Below, piece by piece: positions 27,292 through 36,719 of a stretch of DNA of 64,000 bases. Under the pieces are notes generated by a model. The model did not search any database. It had not been told where the DNA came from and saw only the letters and a program-made list of their open reading frames with translations. The stretch covers positions 1 to 64,000 of the forward strand of contig NZ_BAAAOK010000003.1 of assembly GCF_039530285.1 (NCBI RefSeq), given 5' to 3'. A program made the position numbers and the translations under genes. Numbering within the stretch: the stretch's first letter is position 1; each line of letters opens with the position of its first letter. This DNA comes from Actinomadura_C alba. GTDB lineage: Bacteria; Actinomycetota; Actinomycetes; Streptosporangiales; Streptosporangiaceae.

Positions 27292-28483
27292 GGACCTCCA
27301 GTGGGTTGGTGAGCACCTCGGTGAAGGCGAGTTCGGCGGCGCCCACCAGGGTCGCGTCATCGCCGAGATCGGAGGTGCGCAGCCGCAGCCCTTCGCGGGC
27401 GGCGGCCATCGTGTTGGTCTTCAGCCGGCTGCGCACCTGCGCGGCCGAACTCAGATAGATCTCCCGCAGAATGCCGCCGAAGATCACCATCTCCGGGTTG
27501 AAGATGTTGACCAGGTTCGAGACGCCGAATCCGAGCCAGTCCCCGACGCGGTGCAACGCGTCGCGGGCGAGGACATCGCCTCGTTCGGCGGCGTCGACGA
27601 TGGCGCGGATCGCGTCGCGGCCGATGAGGTCCTCCGACATCTCGCGCCCGGCGGCGGAGAGCAGGGCCCGCTCGCCGACCTCGGCCTCCAGGCAGCCCGC
27701 GGAACCGCACCCGCAGGCGCGTCCTCGCGGGTTGACGACCATGTGGCCGACCTCGCCGCCGTACCCGCCCTCGCCGCCGAGGAGCCGCCCGCCGACGATG
27801 ATCCCGCCGCCGATGCCGACGTCACCGTGCAGGTAGATCAGGTCCTGGCACCGGGTGCCGATCCCGCGCTGGTGCTCGGCGAGCGCGCCCAGGTTGGCGT
27901 CGTTGGCGACCGAGACGGTCATCCCGAGGTCGAGTTCACGGGTGAGGGCGGCTCCGAAGGGCACCTCCGTCTGCCCGATGTTGGGGCCGAAGCGCACCAG
28001 ACCGTCGCCCCGGCGCACCACACCGCAGAACGCCGCGCCCGCCCCGACGCAGACCGTGTCGGCATCGGCCTTGCGCAGCATCTGCCGGGCGAATCCGGCG
28101 AGGGTGGCGACGACCTCGTCCAGGTCGAAGCCGTTGCGTTCCCGTACGGCCTCCCGGCGGTCCAGGATCACGCCGCCCAGACCGACCCGGGCCGCCGCGA
28201 GCCGGTCCACCCCGACGTCGAACGCCAGGACGTAGAAGCGGGTCGACTCGGGCCGGACGACCAGTGAGGGTCGCCCGGCCCGGCCGGTCTCGCTGGGCAG
28301 CTTCTCGCGAACCAGGCCGGCACCGGTCAGTTCGGCGGTGAGCGCCATGATGGTGCTGCGGTTGAGCCCGAGCCGGTCCGCGAGAACGGTCCTGGAGGTG
28401 GGACCGTGCAGGTGGATGTAGCGAAGCAGTGTGCCGAGATTGTGGCGGCGGATCTCCTCTTGTGAGGGACCGGCTCGCATCAT
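27266..28483 (-). CDS. ROK-family transcriptional repressor (XylR/NagC-like)
   Basis: 405 residues. The N-terminal winged helix (about 8-65: EIRRHNLGTLLRYIHLHGPTSRTVLADRLGLNRSTIMALT) is followed by a ROK sugar-kinase-like domain. The ROK zinc cluster GRACGCGSAGCLEAE is near residue 250. Position at the end of a sugar ABC operon suggests that it controls that operon in response to the imported sugar or a derivative. Start ATG 28483 has GAGG upstream. Its 3' end overlaps the FUSC gene. Confidence 0.88.
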   Translation of the reverse strand: MMRAGPSQEEIRRHNLGTLLRYIHLHGPTSRTVLADRLGLNRSTIMALTAELTGAGLVREKLPSETGRAGRPSLVVRPESTRFYVLAFDVGVDRLAAARVGLGGVILDRREAVRERNGFDLDEVVATLAGFARQMLRKADADTVCVGAGAAFCGVVRRGDGLVRFGPNIGQTEVPFGAALTRELDLGMTVSVANDANLGALAEHQRGIGTRCQDLIYLHGDVGIGGGIIVGGRLLGGEGGYGGEVGHMVVNPRGRACGCGSAGCLEAEVGERALLSAAGREMSEDLIGRDAIRAIVDAAERGDVLARDALHRVGDWLGFGVSNLVNIFNPEMVIFGGILREIYLSSAAQVRSRLKTNTMAAAREGLRLRTSDLGDDATLVGAAELAFTEVLTNPLEVLTRAVAAG

Positions 28484-28514
28484 TCGATCGGCCTCGCCTG
28501 CTTCTCGTACGGCG

Positions 28515-29765
28515 TCATCTCAATCCCGTCGCGGCGGCCCGCTTCCTGGACAGGGCGTCCACTCCGGCTGCGAGCAGCAGGACCAGGCCGGTGACGACGT
28601 ACTTGACCCCGGCGCTGTAACCCATCAGGCCCATGCCGTTGTCGATGACGGCGACGACGGCACCACCGAGAACGGCGTCCAGCACCCTGCCCTTGCCGCC
28701 GAACAGACTGGTGCCACCGATCACTGCGGCACCCACCGCGTAGAGCAGGACGTTGCTTCCGCCGGTGTTCGGGTCGACCGAGTTGGCCCGGGAGGCCGCG
28801 ATGACGCCGCCCACGGCGGCCATCGTCGAACAGATCATGAACGCCGAGATGCGGATGCGGTCGACGTTGATGCCGGCCCGCCGCGATGCCTCCCGGTTGC
28901 CGCCCACGGCGTAGATGTGCCGCCCGTAGGCGGTGCGGCGCAACACGAAGGTCCAGCCGATCAGCAGCACCACGATGAGCGGTACGACGATCGGCACCCC
29001 CTTCAGGGAGACCACGATCGCGTTGCGGCTGCGCTCCTGGTTGAGCACGTAGACGGCGACCCCGGCGATGACGGCCACGGCCGCGACCCGGATCGCGATC
29101 AGCGAGATCGGGTCGGCGGTGAGCCCCCGGCTCACGCGTCCCCGAGCCTGCCACAGTTGTACGGCGGCATAGCCGGCGAGGCCGACGGCCAGCATCAGCC
29201 ATCCGAGCGCCGGGCTCACGTTCTTGTTCGCGACCGCCAGGATGGTGTCGTCCCGGATCGAGATGTTGGAGCCCTCGTTCATGAGCATGAGGACGATGCC
29301 CTGGAAGGCGAGGAACGCGGCCAGCGTCACCACGAACGACGGGATGCCGAGCTTGGCGACGAGGACGCCGAGCACGAGCCCGATCCCGGCGCCGGTCACA
29401 AGTGAGGCGACGACCGCCCAGTACCACGGCCAGCCGTGGTTGGTCAGCAGCACCGCGAGCACCGCCGCGCACACGCCGCTCGCGAACCCGGCGGACAGGT
29501 CGATCTCACCGAGCAGGAGCACGAAGACGAGCCCCATGGCGATGACCGTCACGGCGGCGCCCTGGGTGAACAGGTTCGCGAAGTTGCCCTCCGACAGGAA
29601 GGCCGGCCGCAGGATCGTGAAGATCGTGCACAGCACGACCAGGCCGAGGATCGCGGGCAGCGCGCCCACGTCGCCGCCGCGCACGCGGTCGAGGTAACCG
29701 CGGACGTGAGAGCTGATGGGGGCCGAGCCGGTCTCGGGGGCTCCCTTCGTCACCATGACGCTCAT
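28515..29765 (-). CDS. Sugar ABC transporter permease (XylH/RbsC type)
   Basis: 416 residues with about ten to twelve membrane helices. The EAA-like loop YAVGGNREASRRAGINVDRIR and the motif GEIDLSAGFASGVCAAV are typical of the XylH/RbsC family of pentose permeases. It works with the ATPase (29762-30547) and the binding lipoprotein (30623-31729). ATG 29765 overlaps the end of the ATPase gene by 4 bp. Xylose is plausible from the family branch but not proven. Confidence 0.9.
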   Translation of the reverse strand: MSVMVTKGAPETGSAPISSHVRGYLDRVRGGDVGALPAILGLVVLCTIFTILRPAFLSEGNFANLFTQGAAVTVIAMGLVFVLLLGEIDLSAGFASGVCAAVLAVLLTNHGWPWYWAVVASLVTGAGIGLVLGVLVAKLGIPSFVVTLAAFLAFQGIVLMLMNEGSNISIRDDTILAVANKNVSPALGWLMLAVGLAGYAAVQLWQARGRVSRGLTADPISLIAIRVAAVAVIAGVAVYVLNQERSRNAIVVSLKGVPIVVPLIVVLLIGWTFVLRRTAYGRHIYAVGGNREASRRAGINVDRIRISAFMICSTMAAVGGVIAASRANSVDPNTGGSNVLLYAVGAAVIGGTSLFGGKGRVLDAVLGGAVVAVIDNGMGLMGYSAGVKYVVTGLVLLLAAGVDALSRKRAAATGLR

Positions 29766-30547
29766 GCCTTGACTCCGTTCAAACCGTCCCCGTTCGCGAG
29801 GCCGAGTTCCCCGCTGCGCCCTGAGGTGATCAGTTCGACGACCTGCGCGTGGGTGACATCGGAGGTCCGCACCTGAGCGGCCATCCGGCCCAGGTAGAGA
29901 GCGGCGATGCGATCGGACACCGCGAACACGTCGTTCAGGTTGTGCGAGATGAGGACGACGGCGAGACCCTTGTCGGCCAGCCGCCGGACGAGCTCGAGCA
30001 CCTGCTGGGTCTGGGCGACGCCCAGTGCCGCCGTGGGCTCGTCGAGGACCACGACCTTGCTGTTCCAGAGCACGGCCTTGGCGATCGCGACGGTCTGCCG
30101 CTGGCCGCCCGACAGGCTCGAGACCTGCTGCCGGACGGAGTGAACGGTGCGGACCGACAATCCGGTGAGGGTCTTCGCGGCCATCTCTTCCATGGTCGCC
30201 TCGTCGAGCACCAGACCGCGCTTGCGCTCCCGGCCGAGGAACATGTTCTGCACGATGTCGAGGTTGTCGGCCAGCGCGAGATCCTGGTAGACGATCTCGA
30301 CTCCGAGGCCGGCGGCGTCGCGCGGGCTGTTCACGTGGACCGGCGCGCCCTCGAAGAGATAGTCACCCGAGTCGATCGGGTGGATGCCGCCGATGCACTT
30401 GACCAGCGTGGACTTGCCGGCTCCGTTGTCGCCGACCAGGGCGGTCACCTCTCCCGCCTCGGCGGAGAAGCTGACGTCGTGCAGTACCTGGACCGGGCCG
30501 AAGCTCTTGTTGAGCCGGCGCAACTCCAGGACGGGTGTCGCGGGCAT
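29762..30547 (-). CDS. Sugar ABC transporter ATPase, single-domain
   Basis: 261 residues: Walker A GDNGAGKST, signature LSGGQRQTV, Walker B VVLDEPTAALG, H-loop LISHNL. XylG/RbsA-type importers usually use a 500-residue ATPase with two domains; this one has only one, as in a subset of actinobacterial sugar systems. It presumably forms a homodimer under the permease. It is preceded after 75 bp by the binding-protein gene and overlaps the permease gene. Confidence 0.9.
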   Translation of the reverse strand: MPATPVLELRRLNKSFGPVQVLHDVSFSAEAGEVTALVGDNGAGKSTLVKCIGGIHPIDSGDYLFEGAPVHVNSPRDAAGLGVEIVYQDLALADNLDIVQNMFLGRERKRGLVLDEATMEEMAAKTLTGLSVRTVHSVRQQVSSLSGGQRQTVAIAKAVLWNSKVVVLDEPTAALGVAQTQQVLELVRRLADKGLAVVLISHNLNDVFAVSDRIAALYLGRMAAQVRTSDVTHAQVVELITSGRSGELGLANGDGLNGVKA

Positions 30548-30622
30548 GCTGAGTGGCTCCTAACTGCCGGATGCCGCGTCGCCGGCGGTGAGGAGCTCAC
30601 CGTCGGCGACGCGGCCGATGTC

Positions 30623-31729
30623 TTACTGGATTCCGGCCTCGGTGCACTTGGCCGCGAACTGGCCCTTGCACAGCTCGTCCTTGGTGACGAACCCGTCGGT
30701 CACCACGTCCTTGACGTTCTCCTTGAAGATCGACTTCGGCTGCAGCAGCACGGACGGCACGTCGCGCTTGCCCTCGGGGTCGTTCACGGTGCCGTTGGTC
30801 TCGCCCTTCTGGCCGCTCGCCAGCGAGATCGCGAGCTTGGCGGCGGCGTCGGCCTCCTGCTTGATCGCCTTGTAGACGGTCATGCACTGGTCACCGTTGA
30901 GGATGTTCTGCAGTCCCTGCACGGTCGCGTCCTGGCCGGTGACGGGCACCTTGCCGTTCAGCTTCTGCTTCTTCAGCACGGAGATGGCCGCGTTGCCGAG
31001 GCCGTCGTTGGCGGCGAGCACACCGGCGATCTTGGGCTCGCTCGTGAGCATCTGCTCGAAGATGGTTCCGGCCTGGGTGTTGTCCCAGTCCGGCACGGAC
31101 TCGTCCGGTCCCTTGGCGTACTCCCCGGCGTCGATCTTCGGGTTCAGCACGCCGTCGTAGCCGTTCTTGAACAGCGTCGCGTTGTTGTCGGTCGGCGACC
31201 CGTTGAGCCTCGCGACGATCGGCTTCTCGGCCTTCTTGTCGGTCAGGCACTTCACCAGGCCCTCGCCCTGGAGCTTGCCGACGGCGGTGTTGTCGAAGCT
31301 CACGTAGTACTGCGCGCTGCCGCCCAGCGTCAGCCGGTCGTAGTCGATGGTGGCGACACCCTGCGACTTGGCCTTGTCCAGCACGGCCTTGCCGGTCCCG
31401 CTGTCCAGGTTCACGATCAACAGCACGGTGGCGCCGTTGGTGATCATCTGGTCTGCGATCGTCTGGAACGAGGTCTTGTTGCCCTGGGCGTTCTGAATGT
31501 CGGCGGGGATGCCCGCGGCCTTGAACGCCTCGCCGAGGTACTTGCGGTCCGCGGTCTCCCAGCGGGCCGAGGACTTGCTGTCGGGCAGGATGACACCGAT
31601 CTTGCCCTTGGGCTTGGCCGCGGACGCTCCGGGGCTGGCGGAGGTGCCGCTGTCATCGCTTCCGCAGGCGGTGAGGCCGGCCAGCAGCGCCACCGATACG
31701 GCGGCCGTGCTGAGGATCCCCTTGCGCAT
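30623..31729 (-). CDS. Sugar-binding lipoprotein of ABC transporter (XylF-like)
   Basis: 368 residues. Signal peptide with lipobox LTAC (Cys near residue 22), then a Ser/Ala-rich linker and a periplasmic-binding-protein type I fold: GVILPDSKSSARWETADRKY, INLDSGTGKAVLDKAKSQGV, VTGQDATVQGLQNI. The pattern is that of D-xylose-binding proteins. It is first gene of the ABC operon. ATG 31729 with AAGGAC upstream; a longer frame to 31924 has no signal peptide at its start and is rejected. Confidence 0.88.
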   Translation of the reverse strand: MRKGILSTAAVSVALLAGLTACGSDDSGTSASPGASAAKPKGKIGVILPDSKSSARWETADRKYLGEAFKAAGIPADIQNAQGNKTSFQTIADQMITNGATVLLIVNLDSGTGKAVLDKAKSQGVATIDYDRLTLGGSAQYYVSFDNTAVGKLQGEGLVKCLTDKKAEKPIVARLNGSPTDNNATLFKNGYDGVLNPKIDAGEYAKGPDESVPDWDNTQAGTIFEQMLTSEPKIAGVLAANDGLGNAAISVLKKQKLNGKVPVTGQDATVQGLQNILNGDQCMTVYKAIKQEADAAAKLAISLASGQKGETNGTVNDPEGKRDVPSVLLQPKSIFKENVKDVVTDGFVTKDELCKGQFAAKCTEAGIQ

Positions 31730-32083
31730 GTGCACGGGTCCTTTCCGTACGTGCCGCGCATCGGCGCGGCGATGGGGGGGTTGGTTGTACGAGCGCGCTG
31801 GATGGTGAGCCGGGTCGCGGTACACCACTGTTTGAATGTTGTGTCCGGCAACGTATGTCGGAAATCTCGCGGGCGCTAGGGGAGACGGACGTGTTATTCG
31901 TTGTGCCGCGTAACAATCAGACAACGGGCCCGAAACCCGCCGGAAACCCGTGGTTCAGCTTGGACCCCGTCGAATCAGCTCAATCACCGCAGGTAGCAGG
32001 GCTACGCGGGGGCTGAGCGGTGAGATGCGGTGGGCGGCGATCCGCGGCGGAGCGGTCCGTGGAAAGTCACGGTCCGTCGTGGG
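31730..32083. other. Intergenic region with operator candidate for the sugar operon
   Basis: About 350 bases between the sugar-binding-protein start and the serB end. A perfect TGTTA (31892-31896) / TAACA (31911-31915) inverted repeat with 14-base spacing lies about 165 bp upstream of the binding-protein ATG. The sequence 31800-31920 is AT-rich and likely holds the promoter. ROK operators are variable, so the link is only suggestive. Confidence 0.4.
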
Positions 32084-33316
32084 TCATGGCTCCGTGCGGT
32101 CGGTCTCGCCGGCGAGGTCGGGGTCCTCGGCGTCGGCGGCCTCTACCTCGTCGCGGGAGATGCCCAGCAGGAACAGGATGGCGTCCAGGTAGGGCACGCT
32201 GACCGCCGTGTCGGCGGCCTGCCGTACGACCGGCTTGGCGTTGTAGGCGACGCCGAGACCGGCGGCCTGGATCATGTCGAGGTCGTTGGCGCCGTCACCG
32301 ATCGCCACGGTCTGGCTGATCGGTACCCCGGCCTCGTGGGCGAACCGCTCCAGGGCCGCCGCCTTGCCGGCGCGGTCGATGATGGGCCCGACCAGCCGTC
32401 CGGTGAGCCGGCCGTCGACGACCTCGAGCGTGTTGGCGGCTGAGTAGTCGATGCCGAGGTCCGCCACGAGCGAGTCCGTGACCTGGGTGAAGCCGCCGCT
32501 CACGATCGCGAACTTGTAGTCCAGCCGCTTCAGGGTCCGGACCAGCGTGCGCGCCCCCGCGGCCAGCCGCACGCGGTCGCGCACGTCGTCGATCGCAGCG
32601 GTGTCGAGACCGGCGAGCAGCGCGACCCGCTCGCGCAGCGACCCCTCGAAGTCGAGTTCGCCGCGCATCGCCGCCTCGGTGATCGCGGCCACCTCGTCGA
32701 GCCGGCCGGTCTTCTCGGCGAGCAGTTCGATGACCTCACCCTGGATGAGCGTCGAGTCGACGTCCATCACGATCAGACGCTTGGCCTTGCGGTGCAGCCC
32801 GGCCCGCTGGACGGCCACGTCGACCTGCTGCTCCACGGCCTCGACGGCCAGCGCCGCGCGCAGTGCCTCGGGGTCGGCTCCGGAGACCTCCAGCTCGATG
32901 CAGGTCACGGGATAGTGCGAGAGCCGCTGCATCCGGTCGATGTTCGCGCCGCCCACCGCGATGCGCCCGGCGATCCCTGCCATGGCGGCCGGCCGCAGGG
33001 GGCTGCCGAGCACGGTGACGTGCAGCCTGCCCCGCCGCCGGCTGAGCGGAGTGCCCTTGTCCCGGCCGGTCGAGAGCTCGACCTCCATGTCCAGGTCGGC
33101 GGCGACCTTCTCGGCCGCCGTCCAGACCTGCCCGACGTCGGTGCCGGTGCCGTACGACACCAGCACGCCGAGCACGAGCCGGCCGCGGATCACCACTTGC
33201 TCGACGTCGGTCACGGTGAGCGGAAATCCGGCGAGTGTGCCGAACAGCCGCGAGGTCACCCCGGGGCGATCGCGGCCGGTGAGCGTGATGAGCAGCGTGC
33301 GCTGTGAGCCGTTCAT
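32084..33316 (-). CDS. serB: Phosphoserine phosphatase with tandem ACT domains (SerB2-like)
   Basis: 410 residues. Two ACT-type regions fill the first 180 residues (LLITLTGRDRPGVTSRLFG at the start), then the HAD phosphatase core: motif I VMDVDSTLIQGE with the nucleophilic Asp, motif II region VSGGFTQV, and motif IV GDGANDLDMIQAAGLGVAY. It removes phosphate from phosphoserine in the last step of serine synthesis. SerB2 of M. tuberculosis has the same layout and is inhibited by serine through the ACT domains. Confidence 0.94.
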   Translation of the reverse strand: MNGSQRTLLITLTGRDRPGVTSRLFGTLAGFPLTVTDVEQVVIRGRLVLGVLVSYGTGTDVGQVWTAAEKVAADLDMEVELSTGRDKGTPLSRRRGRLHVTVLGSPLRPAAMAGIAGRIAVGGANIDRMQRLSHYPVTCIELEVSGADPEALRAALAVEAVEQQVDVAVQRAGLHRKAKRLIVMDVDSTLIQGEVIELLAEKTGRLDEVAAITEAAMRGELDFEGSLRERVALLAGLDTAAIDDVRDRVRLAAGARTLVRTLKRLDYKFAIVSGGFTQVTDSLVADLGIDYSAANTLEVVDGRLTGRLVGPIIDRAGKAAALERFAHEAGVPISQTVAIGDGANDLDMIQAAGLGVAYNAKPVVRQAADTAVSVPYLDAILFLLGISRDEVEAADAEDPDLAGETDRTEP

Positions 33317-33452
33317 ACGCTCACCAAACTACTGCCCGCGGGTGAACGCCGGGTGACCCGTCCACCATGCGGACAGGGCGTTTCGGCCGGTGGTGCGCCC
33401 GATGCCGGATCACCCGGAACAAAGATCACTTGGAACGCGGATCAGTGGGACC

Positions 33453-34493
33453 TCAGGGCAGCAGCAGGTTCAGATCACCGAACTCGTGCCACAGGTAGCG
33501 CTCCTCCAGCGCCGCGTCGTAGACCTGCTTCAGCAGCGCGGGCCCGGCGATGGCGGTGAGCATCATCAGATGCGACGACCTCGGCTCGTGCAGGCCGGTG
33601 AGCAGCCCGTCGACGGCCCGTACGCCCGCGTCCGGGGTGACGACGTGCTCGGTCCAGCCGCCGCTCGGCCGCACCGTGCCGTCGCCGGCGGCGGCCGTCT
33701 CGAGGGCGCGGACCACGGTCGTGCCGACCGCGATCACCCGGCCGCCACGGGCCCGTACGTGGCCGACCAGCTCGGCGGTCGGCCCGGGCACCTCGAAGCG
33801 CTCGGCGTACGGCGGTTCGTGCGCCTCGGGTGAGGCCACCCCGGTGTGCAGGCTCAGCGGCGCGATCATCACGCCCCGCGAGACCAGCCGGGTCACCAGC
33901 TCGGGCGTGAACGGCCGGCCGGCGCTCGGCATCTCCGCGCCGCCGTCCCGCCGGTCCCACGCGAAGGCGGTCTGGTAGGCGGACGTGGGAAAGTCCGCGC
34001 GCACGTACCCGTACCTGATCGGCGTGCCGTGACGGAGCAGGTACGGCACCACGTCGCGGTCCAGCCGGGCCCGCCACAGCCGGGCCGTCTGCCGGCCGAT
34101 CAGGTTGAGCGTGGCCCCGCCCGGCATCGGGATCCACTCGCCGGGGAGGCCCCCTCCGTACGGCTCGGTCGCCTTGCCGGCGCGGCGCCGCAGCTCCACC
34201 AGCCACACCCCCGGGCGGCCCGGCAGGGGGGTCGAGAAGTGGATCGTCAACCGGTCGAGCGGCACGGCGGCCGGAAGGGTCGAGGAGGTGTTCACCACGA
34301 GCAGATCGCCGGGGAGCAGCAGGCCTGGAAGATCACCGAATCGGTGGTGGCTCACCGTTCCGTCACCGCGCCTGCCCACGAGCAGCCGTACGGCGTCGCG
34401 GGATCGGCGGTGGGGACCCGGGCGTTCCTCGGGCGGCTCGTGCGCCTCGAGTGCGGGTGGGAGGGCGAAGTCGGGTACCGCGAAATCAGGCAT
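33453..34493 (-). CDS. QueA-like S-adenosylmethionine:tRNA ribosyltransferase-isomerase
   Basis: 346 residues matching the QueA fold: DLLVVNTSSTLPAAV near residue 65, and LHTGVASPEAHEPPYAERFEVP with TTVVRALE. QueA transfers the ribosyl part of SAM to preQ1 in tRNA during queuosine synthesis. No tgt or other que gene is in the window, and here it ends an operon with an SDR and an MFS exporter, so a related but different ribosyl transfer is possible. It overlaps the MFS gene by 8 bp. Confidence 0.85.
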   Translation of the reverse strand: MPDFAVPDFALPPALEAHEPPEERPGPHRRSRDAVRLLVGRRGDGTVSHHRFGDLPGLLLPGDLLVVNTSSTLPAAVPLDRLTIHFSTPLPGRPGVWLVELRRRAGKATEPYGGGLPGEWIPMPGGATLNLIGRQTARLWRARLDRDVVPYLLRHGTPIRYGYVRADFPTSAYQTAFAWDRRDGGAEMPSAGRPFTPELVTRLVSRGVMIAPLSLHTGVASPEAHEPPYAERFEVPGPTAELVGHVRARGGRVIAVGTTVVRALETAAAGDGTVRPSGGWTEHVVTPDAGVRAVDGLLTGLHEPRSSHLMMLTAIAGPALLKQVYDAALEERYLWHEFGDLNLLLP

Positions 34494-35934
34494 CTCGCCG
34501 CTCCCGTCCGTCCCTGACGCGAATCGCGGCGGCCACCGCGATGACCGCGATGAACACTGTCAGGGCGCCCGCCGAGGCGAGACCCGGCCCGAGCCGGTCG
34601 GCGCCGAAACCGGTGACGAGCGCGCCCGCGAGGCCGATGGCCAGCGCCCCGCCGAGCGTGTCGCTGATCTGCAGGGCGGCGGAGTTGGCACCCTGATCGC
34701 GCGGGGCGGACAGATTGAGCACCAGCACGCTGAGGCCGCCGTAGGTCAGCCCCATGCCCGAGCCGGCGAGGATCCAGGCCGGTACGGCGGACCACGCGTA
34801 CACGGGCGTGCCGATCGCGATGCCCGTGACGCCCGCGGTGGTGAGCAGGGCACCGAGCACGATCAGGGACCGGTGCGGCCGGTCCGCCCGCCCCTGGACC
34901 CACGACGAGGCGGACCAGCCGAGGGCGCCGAACGTGAGGACCACACCCGCCTGGGTCGGGGTGAAGCCGTGCGCCGAGGTGAGCGCGAGCGGGATGAACG
35001 CCTCGGTGGCGAAGAAGGCGCCGGACATCAGCCCGCGCATCGTCACCGCGGCCGGCACGCCGCGCCGGAGCAGGAGCGCGCCCCGTGGCAGCAACCGCGG
35101 CAGGCCGAACGCCAGCCCGGCGAGGCCGAGGGCCGCCGCGGGCAGCACCGCGAGGGACGGGTGATCGATGGCGAACAGCAGCGCTCCCGCACCCCCGGCC
35201 AGCGCGATGGCGGCGACACCGCGTCCTCGCAGGGCCGCGCGGAGGCCGCCGGTGGCCGGACCGGCGTCACGGACGTCGGACCCGCCACCGGAGTCACCCG
35301 AGTCACGCCGGTCACCTGGGCCGCCGCCGGCGTCTCGGAGCGAGGGGATCAGCATGACCATCGCGGGTACCACGAGCGGGATCAGCCCGAGGAAGACCCC
35401 TCGCCAGTGGAAGTGCTCGGCGACGAGGCCGGCGAAGGCCGGTCCGACCAGCGACGGAACCACCCACGCGGCGGAGAGCGCGAAGAACGCCCGAGGCCGC
35501 AGGTGCTCGGGGTAGACCCGGGCCACCAGGACGTAGATCGCGACTCCCGACGCCCCGGCGCCGAGCCCCTGGACCGCCCGGCCGGCGACGAACACCCACA
35601 TGGCGGGTGCCGTACCGGCGATGACCAGGCCCGTCACGAAGGTCACGAGTCCGGTCATCAGGGGCCGGCCGGGTCCCGCCCGGTCGGCCCAGCCGCCCGC
35701 GATCACGTTGGCGAGCAGGCTGGCGATCAAGAACGCGCTGAAGACCCAGGCGTAGAGCGAAAGTCCGTGCAGCTCCCTGGCGGTCACCGGCATCACCGTT
35801 CCCACCGCCATCGCCTCGAAGGCGAGAAGCGTCACGACGAGGACGATGCCTATGGTCGGGATCCGGTAGCGGCCGGCCAGGATGGATTTCGATGTTTCGC
35901 GTGGAACATCCTTCTCGAGCATGGTGGTCGTCAT
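34486..35934 (-). CDS. MFS drug/H+ antiporter-like transporter (14-helix type)
   Basis: 482 residues with about fourteen membrane helices. The MFS motif A-like GGWADRAGPGRPL follows the second helix, and GRAVQGLGAGASGVAIYVL resembles motif C-type exporters of the DHA2 branch. ATG 35934 overlaps the SDR stop by 4 bp; frames further upstream are antisense-like extensions of the SDR gene. Codons 9-15 contain a parS-like sequence. Substrate unknown; drug efflux is a family-level guess. Confidence 0.85.
   Translation of the reverse strand: MTTTMLEKDVPRETSKSILAGRYRIPTIGIVLVVTLLAFEAMAVGTVMPVTARELHGLSLYAWVFSAFLIASLLANVIAGGWADRAGPGRPLMTGLVTFVTGLVIAGTAPAMWVFVAGRAVQGLGAGASGVAIYVLVARVYPEHLRPRAFFALSAAWVVPSLVGPAFAGLVAEHFHWRGVFLGLIPLVVPAMVMLIPSLRDAGGGPGDRRDSGDSGGGSDVRDAGPATGGLRAALRGRGVAAIALAGGAGALLFAIDHPSLAVLPAAALGLAGLAFGLPRLLPRGALLLRRGVPAAVTMRGLMSGAFFATEAFIPLALTSAHGFTPTQAGVVLTFGALGWSASSWVQGRADRPHRSLIVLGALLTTAGVTGIAIGTPVYAWSAVPAWILAGSGMGLTYGGLSVLVLNLSAPRDQGANSAALQISDTLGGALAIGLAGALVTGFGADRLGPGLASAGALTVFIAVIAVAAAIRVRDGRERRDA
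35893..35908. promoter_or_regulatory. parS-like ParB-binding sequence
   Basis: TGTTTCGCGTGGAACA matches the bacterial parS consensus TGTTTCACGTGAAACA at 14 of 16 positions and keeps its inverted symmetry at most bases. It lies in the coding start of the MFS gene. parS sites cluster around oriC, which fits the synteny with the oriC-proximal region of M. tuberculosis. Confidence 0.45.
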
Positions 35935-36620
35935 CGTAGGAGCCCCCCGGCCGTGTACCGGCCACTGGGCAGCCGCCCGTCGATCAGTCGCAACAGTGCC
36001 GGCACCACCGTCTCCGGCGGCGGTGTCGCGGACAGGTCCTCCTCCGGCATCGCGTCCCGCAGCATCTCGGTGCGCATCTCGCCGGGATCGACCCACCAGA
36101 CGGCGAGCCCGGGTTCCTCGACCGACAGCACGTGCGAGATCTGCTCGAAGGCCGCCTTGGTGGCGCCGTAGCCGCCCCAGCCTTCGTAGGCTTCGACGGC
36201 GGCGTCCGAGCTGATCCCGAGGACGGCGCCTCGGCGCCGGGTCAGCGCGGGCAGCAGGCTCTGGACCAGCGCGAGCGGGGCGATCGTGTTCGTCCGGAAG
36301 GCCCGTTCGAGCTCGTCGAGCGGATAGTCGGCCAGCCGCGGCAGCGGGGCGGCGCCCAGGGTGCTCGCGTTGTTGACGAGGAGATCGAGGCCGCCGCCGC
36401 CCTCCTCGACGGCACTGACGAGCGCGGCCCGGTGCCACGAGTCGCCGAGGTCGCCGGCGAGGGCCGTAACGTCTCCCGGCAACTCGGCGGCGACGGCGTC
36501 GAGGGCGTCCGCCCCCCGCGCATCGATGATGAGTTTCCAGCCGTCCCGGGCGAGAGCGTGCGCGAGGGCGCGCCCGAGGCCGCGCGATCCTCCGGTGATG
36601 AGAGCGGTTCTTTCGGTCAT
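35931..36620 (-). CDS. Short-chain dehydrogenase/reductase
   Basis: 229 residues: cofactor motif TGGSRGLG (residues 9-16), NNAS in the fourth strand, catalytic Ser in GISSDAA and YxxxK as YGATK. Classical SDR using NAD(P)H; the substrate is unknown. ATG 36620 follows a TACCGT hexamer by 7 bases with no Shine-Dalgarno, so a leaderless message is likely; a frame to 36680 is longer but not conserved. It starts the SDR-MFS-QueA-like operon. Confidence 0.88.
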   Translation of the reverse strand: MTERTALITGGSRGLGRALAHALARDGWKLIIDARGADALDAVAAELPGDVTALAGDLGDSWHRAALVSAVEEGGGGLDLLVNNASTLGAAPLPRLADYPLDELERAFRTNTIAPLALVQSLLPALTRRRGAVLGISSDAAVEAYEGWGGYGATKAAFEQISHVLSVEEPGLAVWWVDPGEMRTEMLRDAMPEEDLSATPPPETVVPALLRLIDGRLPSGRYTAGGLLR

Positions 36621-36719
36621 GTGCTCGACGGTAGGAACCGGCCGCCCGGCGCGGCATCGGCCATCGGGCCGGACCGGCATCGTCAGATGGTCCTAAGCCC
36701 GCCACCCGGTCACGTGCCA

